From positions 3,172,001 through 3,236,000 of the forward strand of contig CM043793.1 in assembly GCA_023974075.1 (NCBI GenBank): DNA of 64,000 nucleotides, written 5' to 3'. Every line of letters starts with the position of its first letter. Positions within the stretch are counted from its first letter, which is position 1. Made by a program: the position numbers and the translations under genes. Shown here one piece after another: positions 54,282 to 64,000 of this stretch. The DNA comes from Chaenocephalus aceratus. Its lineage: Eukaryota; Chordata; Actinopteri; Perciformes; Channichthyidae. Below the pieces are notes generated by a model. It searched no databases and was not told where the DNA came from. It worked only from the letters and a program-made list of their open reading frames with translations.

Positions 54282-55633
54282 CACTGAAAGAACTGTATGT
54301 ATTATGTCAGACAGATTTCACACAACTGTATTAAGTTAGTTGACATCAATAATATGAAGTTTAAATAAACATACCAGAGGTGGGAGTAAGTCCTACATGT
54401 GCAAATCAAGAGCAAGTCTCAAGTCTTAACCTACAAGTCTCAAGCAAGTCCCAAGTCACTGTGGTGAGAGTCAAGCGAGTCAAGTCATTGCTCAGGTCAA
54501 GCAAGTCACAAGTCAAGTCATACGACATTCTGATGAATAACCCCAGTTTCCGCATTTAAATCAGTTCAAATATTGTGGTTATGAAAAGTTTAGTTTTATT
54601 TTCAAAATAAACAACAATGGAGTGGGGCGCTGAAAGGATAACCCTATAAGTTCTAAAAGGGCTCTAAAGTGAAAACAGGAGTACAACACAAATATTTGAC
54701 ATGTTAAGCCTCCTGCCGTGGCTCCCCTTCAGCAGGGTCACAGCATTCCTCCATGGTCTGTCTGAGGTGCTCCATATGACACTGTCTCATTGTTTTCCTA
54801 ACTGTGAACTGTGAAATATTGCATCAAAGCCAATACAACGGAATAGTGTATGGCAGGGTGCATGATGTGTTTGTGTGCAGACAGTGCGACATTAAGATTA
54901 AACACACCGGACATCTCCCTCATAGAACGAGTAACAGGGGGATTAATCGGGCAGTTGGATGTGTGTAGAGGTGTTGTGGTTCAAACGAAGCAGCCAGCGG
55001 TCGCTCTTCAGCTGTTCTAATGAAGGTAAACACAGTGAAGGCGTTGCGTAAAAGGCACAACTCTTTGCACGCTGGTGCTGCGCTTCTCAGAGGCGGAGTT
55101 ACACGTTCCGCTGCCTCCTGGTGCTGTAGCGATTTCAATGAATGAAGGTCCGAGTACTAAATATATCTAAACTAATGTATGCACTGCCATTTCCCAACAT
55201 AAACATTACAGTCTGCAATGAAACGGTTGTCTCCTGTGTGCTCCACTTCCTACTGGGTGCGAACCAGATACAGCATCTTTTTTTTTTTCCATTGCTCTTT
55301 AGGGGTTCCGTACAATACAAAAACAAATGCAAATATTTAATTAAAAAAAATGAAAGTCCTTTCGAGTCATCTGTCTCAAGTCAAGTCAAGTTTCAAGTCA
55401 TGAATACCAAGTCAAAGCCAAGTCAAGTCTTTTATTAGTGTCAAGCAAGTCTCAAGTCCAAAAATATGCGACTCGAGTCTGACTCTCGAGTCAAGTCATG
55501 TGACTCGAGTCCCCACCTCTGAAACATACTATGTACAACTTAATATTATTGCTTTCAACTAACCTAATACAGTTATGTGAAATGTGTTGACATAATACAT
55601 TTAAGTAAAGTCAACGGTTCCGTTTTTTCAGTG
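54282..55633. mobile_element. CACTG MITE copy F, split by a hAT-like element
   Basis: Left half 54282-54374 begins CACTGAAAGAACTGTATGT; right half 55530-55633 carries TAATATTATTGCTTTCAACT and ends CCGTTTTTTCAGTG. The halves join at the target site of the insertion at 54375-55521. Confidence 0.9.
54375..55521. mobile_element. hAT-like non-autonomous element (1147 bp), perfect 8-bp TSD
   Basis: Terminal repeats CAGAGGTGGG...CCCACCTCTG; 8-bp duplications AAACATAC at 54367-54374 and 55522-55529. Near both ends there are many CAAGTC/AAGTCAAGTC units in the same sense (54405-54520 and 55370-55500). No transposase frame, so it must be moved in trans. Confidence 0.95.
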
Positions 55634-58249
55634 TGGGCTGAACCAACAGCCCCACCCCCGTACCCAAATCAATCCGCTCCACCAATAACTATTCCGGGAA
55701 ACAATCCATCCTATATCCGTGAACTACCCCTATTAACCTAAATAACACTTTTGCATGTTTAACAAAGCAATGCTACTTTACCAGTCTTATCCTTTCCTCA
55801 CTTTGGAAACAAGTTTTAGTTTCAGTTGGTTCAGAGAAAGAAGACTTTCTGTCTGGGGATGATTGCAGACTTTATCTCTTCCTTTAAGCTCAGCCGGACA
55901 ACCACAGTCATTTCACCTGTGCTGCAAATACCAAATGGCTATTTCGAGATAAATCAAAAGAAAACTATTACTCTGCCAGCAGCGGTTATCTTTACTGCTC
56001 GAGCGAAGAGAAAATGCTATTTGTTTTGGCTCAAAGGAAGAGTTATCAACATAAACGACGGAGGGGCAGTCAGTGGTTCTCATGAAAGTGTGTATCAGTG
56101 GATAATGGCAGCAGGGAGTGTGGAGAGACAACACTGCAGCCGTCTGATAACTCCACAACAACCAAAGTGAATAATGAAGCCGCCCCCCCCCCTTGGTGTG
56201 TAAAAGCTGTACATATTCAATGATTACAACTACAGCTCACCTCCCAGGACCGTATGTTAAACAGGGCTGATAGATGCTTTCTTTGCATTTCTGAAGAATT
56301 GATCAAGCTTGCCTAGCTTTGTAGGCCATGACAAAAACTCAGCGTGCCTTCTTTGGTACAGTATCCAAATGTGTGTCGCTGCTATAAGGACTGAATGAGG
56401 GGCTATTGTCTGGTCCTCCTTTCACCTTGAGATACTGTCACACCGCGACCAGGATACGGGCCTCTTGTCAAGAATCACCACTTTGAAGAGCTCATATCCC
56501 AAAGACGCACATATTGGAATCTGCTGATGAGCATATTTATTTCAATCAACGTGTCTGCGAGGAGACAGAAAAACTCCCACATATGCCCTGCGCAGGTGAA
56601 TATTGATTTGGATCCCGCATCTCCACCAAGGTCACAGCCGGGAGATAGCGAGTTGCTGAGGACAGCACTTTGGCGGTGAGTTATAATCATCAAACACGGA
56701 AATGAATTTCCTGGAAGAGGCATAGCTGGAGTTGACTGCTCGACGCACGATCGATGGCACCGTTGCTGCTGCTCTGAAAAGGTTTTTCAAGTTTTATCAC
56801 CTCACGCTCTGGAAGACACACGCCGTCTTTCTCTTTCTGCCTTTTATGAGCGATGCAGCCGTCGATGAAATATACAATAACCCCCACGGCAGAATAAAGG
56901 AGCAAACGGCAAGCTTAATGGCTGTACAGAAGCCGTGTTACAAAACAAGACTAAGAGGCAATCAGTTTCGACTCATTGCGTCTGAGGGAAGCGAGTGAGC
57001 AGGAGAGAGGGAATTGAATGTGGCAGGTTTGTGGTCGGGCCATGACATTGGGATTCAGCTAGTTAGGGAAAGAGAAGCCCTGTCTGTCTGTCAGCTTTGT
57101 CTTATCTGATACATTCCAAAAGCAGGTGAGGTGCAGCAGGTCAGCACGCTTCACAGACCAACACAAATGAGCATTACAGCAGGTATCAGCGGATCTCAAT
57201 CATCTCGATTCCTAAGTTCAAGGAGCCAGCTTCGTGGAATAACTGGATACTATGTAAGTATAGACCTTTACATACCTTTGCCACTGCTCAATTCAAATGC
57301 TGATATTAACAATAGATGAAATAGCTGTTGTTTAGAGAGTCAATGCCTATCTATGAAGATCCCTGTCCTACTGTTTAAACATGTTTGTTTGCAGACTCAA
57401 CTGATTATATGGAAGCTTTCATCTTGACAGGAAAAACCCACAGAGTTATTACCTGACTTTGCAGTAGCTCTGCGGAGCGTGTTCGCCTCTTTCAGCTCGT
57501 TGTTTTGACTTCACACTGAATAGGCGACACAGAAGCTGGAGAAGAAAGTGCAGCTAAAGCGAAAGAGACGTGTCTTTGAGCAGACGAATCAAAGTTCAAT
57601 ATGCGAGAATACTAGCCAGGTAACAGAAACACACCTTCCAATAAAGGCTTATAGCTCTGTGTGTATTAGTCGTGTAAATAGAACATGTTTTCTTCCACAC
57701 TTCTATTAGTCAACAGAAGATGATTCTGCTACAATAACTCAATATCTCTGGCTTTGGAGGGTTGACCAGAACTCTTCTCCTGCAGAGAGGTTTTGGTGCA
57801 CATGGACCACAGCCTCCTGCCAGAGAGGAGGGGGTCAACTGTTTGTGTCCAGGGTGGGAGGGGTTGGTCCGCCTCAGGGTCCTGGAGGTGTGCAGGTCCT
57901 GGAGGCATGGCAGATTGCAGCCAATCACCTTCTCTGCAGAGCGGAGACTTTATGTCATCTCATAAAGTATTTGTCGTTAGTAGGGCTTTGAATAAAAACT
58001 TAGAATAAAACCCAACTTAATTATGTTTATTGATATTCCGGTCATTTTCTCAACTATTTGGTGAAATTATAATTCCTGTCTGCTCTGATTGGATGGCTGG
58101 TTGGCTCTGTTGTGATTGGTCAACAACTTAGAGATGTCCCGCCCTTTAGCCTATCACATACAATGTGTTGGAGCACTAGCCAACAGAAGCACAAGTGTTA
58201 GATAGTGATGTCACTATGTTACAGAAGTAAACAAAGCAGTCCAATGGAG
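55634..58249. other. no gene seen
   Basis: Unique sequence; a C run near 56183. No exon supported. Confidence 0.65.
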
Positions 58250-58360
58250 GTGTTTCAGGCAGGGGGGTGAGCAACTGTAGCCTTTGCAGACCATGTACAT
58301 GCACAGCAACCTATCGAACACACTAAAGGAAGGGGGAAACCACAAAAAGCAGAACAGGGC
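58250..58360. repeat. dispersed teleost repeat, third copy
   Basis: TAGCCTTTGCAGACCATGTA, CATGCACAGCAACCTATCGA, CACACTAAAGGAAGGGG and CAGAACAGGGCCTC follow the same order as at 5083 and 26283. Confidence 0.62.
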
Positions 58361-59762
58361 CTCGTTCATATTTAGTGTTTAACATTTTCTTTCATTTTCA
58401 AAGTTATAATAATTGTTTTAATAGCTCTATTTTTGGTCCTTTTCTTACAACTGTATTCCTCTTTGATAAGCGCCACTGTACACCAAAGCACGTCAAGCTA
58501 CTTGGCAAAAATACATCTGATTCTGATTGTATATATGTCACTAGGCCAACAACAGCTTTCATTGGTTTATTGACGTCTTGTTTTCTTGAGGTATTGAGAG
58601 TATAGAGAGCAGTACTGCAATTAAATCAGAAATATTTTCAACAGATGACACATTAAGATAGCCAAGCTTCATTATGTGAGATACCTCATTTGTGTTTTAA
58701 AGAATTAAATCATTCTATCCGCTCTCACTCAAATCTGACAAGAGGCAATGGCCTGAAATCAATGAGCACAACTCTATTAGCACTACATTAGTGACCAGGC
58801 AGTGACACATGAATAATAATCTGAGTTGCTGAACAGATATGACATGAGGAATGCTCTCTTTTCTGATGGATGAAAAGAAGGTTTCATCAAGCCACTGCTG
58901 TGCTCATTGGCTCTCCGCTGCGACCCCATTGGATCTGATGACACAGATAGCGGGGGAGTGGTGGGGGTGAGTGTGTGCATGGCTGATAAGACAGACGCCG
59001 AGGCTGCATCTGAGATACCGGCAGAAACACTTATTTGGATACTCGGGGAGAGCGCTCTGCCAAAGCTGAGCCCTATCGCACTCACAGAACCTCCGAGTGC
59101 TTACGAGCCGCAGCTGACATGTCTGACTGATTCCTCCCTCAATAGTCTATTTCTTCAACCAAAACCAATTTCAGACTCTGACACTTTGATACGAAGAAAA
59201 CAAATGTTGAGAGATGGAGAATGCTCACAGGGTCAATCGCGCAGCAGACAGTCAAATCTCAATTTAGTTTTTACTGCATTGTGATTTGACTCGCAGCTCG
59301 CCCTGAGGCCCATCGATATTCTTTATGGCTGTTCCCCCGCGGCGCCTCCGTCTTGCGCTGCTGTTCTCGCTGGGTCCAGATGGAGAGGTTGGAAGCCAGT
59401 CATTGTTCATGAGCTTTTTAACATGCTGGGTGCTGGTGACCGACTGTTTATTAGCCCCAGCCCTGTGTGGTGTGTAGACTTGGCAGCGTCATGTGCAGCC
59501 TTTACAGAAAATCCACCTGCTGTTTTTTCCAGACACTTGTAATTGCGTACTATAAAAGTCTGCCTTGTACCTGGCTGCTTCCCGTATCGTAATGCTACAC
59601 AGAGGTATTGGTGTCCACTTCTGGGACTAGTCTAGGCTTACCGTGTAACGAACACCTTCCCTCTCAGGTTTTGGCTGTCTGAGGCTGCATGGCTGTTTCA
59701 ATGGAATTGGTATCAACAGCAGACTTCACATAGATTTGTCAGAAAGCATGAATCACATGACC
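58361..59762. other. no gene seen
   Basis: Unique sequence without recognisable exon or repeat. Confidence 0.65.
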
Positions 59763-59880
59763 TACAGTAAGGCAAGGCAAGGCAAGTTTATTTATATAGC
59801 ACTTTTCAACACAAGGCAATTCAAAGTGCTTTACAAAAAATTAAAGACATTAAGAAAATGGCATTTAAAATCAGTCATTA
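59763..59880. repeat. retroposon 3'-tail repeat
   Basis: AAGGCAAGGCAAGTTTATTT, ATATAGCACTTTTCAACAC and ATTCAAAGTGCTTTACA form a very common teleost LINE/SINE-type tail; family not assigned. Confidence 0.7.
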
Positions 59881-62800
59881 AAAAGAAAAGCTAATAAAAT
59901 AAACATTAAAAGAAAAAATACATCAGTAAGATGCTACCAATCATTATCATTTGCATCTTTGGACCAAACCAAACCTTTTTTTAAATCTAGAGAATAGAAA
60001 GCTCCCCGTTTCTATGTGGAATGTCTTAAGCATATAAATGGTAGACTGACTTGAATAGTACATTCTGACAGTGAAGGGAGATGTTTTTTGATCAAGACCA
60101 AAGAATGCTGAGCTAACATGTAAGAGGACTTTACAAGGCCTTTGAAAGACTGCACATTTCAGCACTTTCCACCAAGGTGTATTGGGTACTTCCATTAAAA
60201 TAGGACGGAAAGGATTTTTTTCTCTCTGCTATAAATGGAAGCGAGCGTGTTGGCTGTGATACCCGGACATCTGTTTGTCCTTGTCTGTGATGAAAGCCTG
60301 AAGCGTGTTGCGTGTCCAAATTGGGAGTGCCTTCCATTCAGACACTTGTATGAGCCTAATGACCCCGGTCCCCAAGGTCGGCTCTTCATCGGCTTCCCCG
60401 TTTTTTTACCATTTTCCCCAATTTAAATTGTCTGCCCCTCTCAAAAGGGCCCCCATCTTGTTCCAAGAACATTATGGCTCATGCATTCCAATGTGCGGGG
60501 TCACCGGTGGAGGCAAAGTGTCAGAGCGAAGTGTCTACCACATGTGTTCATCTATTGGATGCCCCCAATGGAGGGCCGGGCAACACAAAGGCATCCCGGA
60601 TCCCACAGCTTCACGACTGCCACTCCTTTCCCGTTGCACATTAGCATCGGAGGAACATTAAACCATCTGGGAAGCTTTAAAACACTGGAGTTCTTTAGGG
60701 GGGGTCTTCCTTCTGTATTGATGACTAACTGGGCCACAGGAAAAACCGTGTGGGGGTAATACATTTATTGGTGTCTTCAAAACACTATTTTAACAATGAC
60801 CACCGGTTGGGAAAAAAGACGCACTGCCCTTTGAAGTAATCCTTCAAGTTCAGCCAATAATCTTTTAGAAGACAGAATCAGATGTTATATAATATATATA
60901 AATAAACATTGATTGATTGAGATGTTCCAATCTCTATAGAAATACACTGGTGGCATGATCTCTGACTGTTTGACTGTCCTCTATTCACGCTACACCATTA
61001 GTTTTACTGTTCTAAAAGTATCTTTTACTTTACTAGACTCAAGGTATTAAGAATCATCTGGTCGTAAAAACAGGGCCACACGGTGCAGGTGTAATTATCT
61101 AAAGATGTACTTTATGTGAAATATGTTTAAATGTCACTGAACACCAGGATATATAAAACAAACTGATATTCAGCAGAAACTAGCAGCCATGCTGAATACA
61201 AAAGAAAGGAAAGGGCCTGGATGGGGTGTGCGGTTAAGATTGAATTGAGGATGGTGATGGAACATTTCTGCATCTCTCCTGAGTCCTGCCCGGCGTGGGT
61301 CATCTGGAATACCCACTATGACTGTTTGTATTCAATCACCAGAGGAGCTAAGTGGGGTTAAAGACGGTCTCCCCCTCAGAGAGCTTTGTGCGGCGTGGAG
61401 CGTTGGGAGCTAACAGCTGTCCAAACAAAGGCCCGTTTCCCACTCATCGTTATGCCCAGTGTCACTGACAGTGGCTACTCATATGCGTAGCCAAAGCATC
61501 GTGAAACATTAATGCACCGAGGGATAGGGCTCGGGTTGGAGAGATAGTCAGTATTTGAGCCAAAACTCATGTCCATTATCTTTAAGATGCCAAATGAGTC
61601 AACATTGGAATGTAATATTAGGGGATATTTCAGATTAAGTCACAGCTACTGAATCTAAGCCAGGCTCCTTCATAATAGTCTAGTCGCCGGCTCAAAGAGT
61701 CCTATTGTGAACCAGGATATGTACCGCAAAGTTTTATGTAGGAAATGTATAGAAGGGGTCCCCAGCACAAAGAAACAGCTGGAAACCAATTTGCATATGT
61801 TGGGCAATTAGCACAATTAGCATACATTGCTTAATTAGCATTCATTAATGCAATTCTGACGTTATTAGATTATGGCAGTTTAACCATAAAGTGGCCCAAT
61901 GTGTACTCTGCGGGCTGATGTTGATGACTTCTGGGTTGATTTGAAGTTTTAGGGGACTCTGGATTATCGGGATTGGACAGATTGCTTATCTATTCAAACA
62001 CATTTCCCCAGTAGAGGTTATCATTTTCATGTCGTGCTCTCTATCTACGGTCGCAACACTACTCATGGTAGTCAATATCAGCCCACCATGAGTAGATATA
62101 TTGCCACTCTCTGGTTAAAATTGCCATGTGTTATCCATGAATGTCAGAAATGGATCAGCCTCCTCAGTAACCCCCAAAACCACTCCGAAATGGTCTAAAT
62201 CGGCCAAGCTATTTTCATCAACTATTGTCTACATAGGATGCTTATTATCGCTGATTGACGTATTAACACGGTCACAGTGCTGGCAAGCAGACTATCGTGC
62301 TCCACACCATACACAATCCCCATCCAGCAGACGCAGCCCTGGTATCCTGTAGGTCTCCTCACACACCTTGTACCTCCCCTCACCCGTTCACCTCTCTCCT
62401 TCCCTCCTACCCTCTCTGCCAAGATATACATAAGGGTTCTGACATCCAGCACCATACAGAAACAGCTCCAGGGGCATGCAGTGTACGTCTGTGAACCAAA
62501 CCCACTCTTATACAACCCAATCAATTCTTCCTTAAGTGACGGCTAAAGAATCCCACTAGCTCCCAGTAGGGGATCCACTGCAGAGGGTAGAGATTTGAAA
62601 AGATCCTCCCTCTAAAACACTCAAAAGAACGTAATGCTTGTAAGCATGCTGCTGTGACAATAGCATGAAGGAAGTCCAAAGTGAGACTATGTCAATCTTA
62701 TACATCTCTTACAAATGACAAGTTTAAATCATTTCTCATGACTGCCTTTCTTGATATTGTAGAACCAGGATCTTCTAATGTTGGGAAACTTCGTTTAGAC

Positions 62801-62955
62801 ATTTCTGTGCAACAGATTCTCCTGAATGCGTGCTTATGAACTGATCCATCGGACATCCTCAAATTCACACCACCTCTTTTCTTCAGCAATCTGTTTGTGC
62901 GACACTACTGACAAACAAATGAGGCTGAGACTGGGAAGCACATGGAGAGTAACAG
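59881..62955. other. no gene seen; homeodomain/octamer-like cluster near 61.8 kb
   Basis: About 3 kb of unique sequence. 61788-61870 is dense in ATTTGCATAT, CAATTAGC and TTAATTAGCA, sites of octamer/homeodomain type; a possible enhancer but unproven. Confidence 0.4.
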
Positions 62956-62960
62956 CGTGT

Positions 62961-63031
<71 letters not shown>

Positions 63032-63141
63032 AGCTTGAGATCTGGGATCGGAACCAACCAGCAGCATCTAATACATAGCAGCTGTCTGTCTCCTGGGTTA
63101 CACAAGCCTACTGTCTGCTGGCAACCGTAAAGTGTACAACT

Positions 63142-63214
<73 letters not shown>
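62956..63214. repeat. (GT)n and (CA)n microsatellites facing each other
   Basis: 62956-63028 is GT; 63144-63214 is CA. They are complementary and could pair as a hairpin with a 115-bp loop. Confidence 0.93.
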
Positions 63215-63216
<2 letters not shown>

Positions 63217-63310
63217 CCCCTAGCTCCCATCTGCTATCCTATCAGCATCAGCCCTGTTGTAAGCGGAGTAATTCACTAGACTTCCACCTCTGAAGACATG
63301 ACTCTGTTCT
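63215..63310. other. unique spacer
   Basis: No feature. Confidence 0.6.
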
Positions 63311-63406
63311 ACCTGCTCTGGTGATGAGTAGGAAACCTGCTCTGGTGATGAGTAGGAAACCTGCTCTGGTGATGAGTAGGAAACCTGCTCTGGTGATGAG
63401 TAGGAA
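63311..63406. repeat. 24-bp minisatellite, 4 perfect copies
   Basis: Unit begins ACCTGCTCTGGTGATGAGTA and ends GGAA; copies start at 63311, 63335, 63359 and 63383. Confidence 0.95.
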
Positions 63407-64000
63407 ACAGCCAGCGCAGGAAAGCCTCCTCAGTAAAACCTAATGCCCGCCCAGGTGCATCCAGTGAAGAGCACACCGCAGCACTGTGAGGCTATAGCTT
63501 GTAAAGGATGAGGATGAATTACAGAAGCTGCTTTGATGAATGGAAATTAGCTTTGTATTGCTCACCCCCCCCCCCCCCCCCCCACATTCTTCCCTGTAGG
63601 TTGGAATATATTAAATCCACAAAGTGTGGGAATAATGTGCCGATGATTAGACTGAACACCACTGGGATCAATTAATAATTGAGTCCTTTATCGAATCCAT
63701 CTCCTGCTCCAACGGGACGACTGTTCTCACGTTGATCCCATTGTGAACCTAATTGTGCTTTCGGCCCCACATTAGTTGAAAATGTCACTCTTAGAACTCG
63801 TCCGTTATTAGAATTAAAACAATTTAAACATCAAGACAATTCTGCATTCAGTCTCAGTCCTAAAACCCTGTGAAGAAAATGCTCCAGAAAGTCTTCAAAT
63901 CAACTTATTTAAAGGAGGAATCGAGCAGAGAGAATGTGTGAACAGTGTCAAGCTTTGACCATCTTTCAATGATCTTAATGAAAGCGTTCAAACCGGCAGC
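63407..64000. other. no gene seen; C homopolymer
   Basis: C run of about 19 at 63565-63583; the rest is unique sequence to the window edge. Confidence 0.7.

Noticed and set aside
55826..56170. 114-residue plus-strand frame
   Set aside because: No recognisable family, no splice context, composition like the surrounding non-coding DNA.
58907..59284. 125-residue plus-strand frame
   Set aside because: Longest frame in the empty upstream region, but with no domain or splice support; treated as chance.

Overview
The window is vertebrate nuclear DNA, most likely from a percomorph ray-finned fish. Evidence: multi-exon genes with GT-AG introns, many (CA)n/(GT)n microsatellites, and teleost-type repeats (hAT, CACTG-ended MITEs, Merlin, a jockey/L2-like LINE). 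There is no bacterial-style gene arrangement.

The main gene is tenascin-C (tnc) on the minus strand. It runs from the translation start at 39348 down to about 366 and continues off the left edge. Twenty exons were placed by translation and splice-site phase. In order they encode: signal peptide, assembly segment and heptad repeats (exon at 38862-39413); one half plus 12 full tenascin EGF repeats in a single 1221-bp exon; FNIII 1-5; one extra A/C-like FNIII repeat and FNIII-D (the alternatively spliced zone); FNIII 6-8; and three exons of the C-terminal fibrinogen-like globe. The last part of the globe lies outside the window. The visible coding sequence is about 1600 codons. Three exons carry one- or two-base gaps or additions, three of the four clearly in C runs. 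These look more like assembly errors than gene death, because all other exons are intact and in phase.

The introns are full of mobile DNA. The FNIII-2/FNIII-3 intron (25141-34547) holds a minus-strand LINE reverse transcriptase remnant and a Merlin-type transposon remnant. The FNIII-5/A intron (12192-19593) holds a hAT-like element nested in another inverted-repeat element. At least six copies of one CACTG-ended palindromic MITE are scattered through the locus. One is split by a 1147-bp hAT-like element with a perfect 8-bp target duplication.

The region 39.5-48.3 kb lies in tnc intron 1, about 90 bp upstream of the first coding exon. It contains two plus-strand, transposon-associated genes: a nine-exon SAMD3-like gene (42516-45466) and a decayed gene with a C2H2 finger and a 'D-IMHDLLEGV' transposase-like core (about 45460-47870). 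Both lie between weakly matching inverted ends, so the region may be one large CACTA/EnSpm-like element. Later insertions sit inside it, including a hAT element that duplicated a splice acceptor.

From about 49 kb to 64 kb I see no exons: only repeats, microsatellites and unique non-coding sequence that is probably tnc intron 1 and/or upstream DNA. All calls come from reading the sequence; no database search was run.
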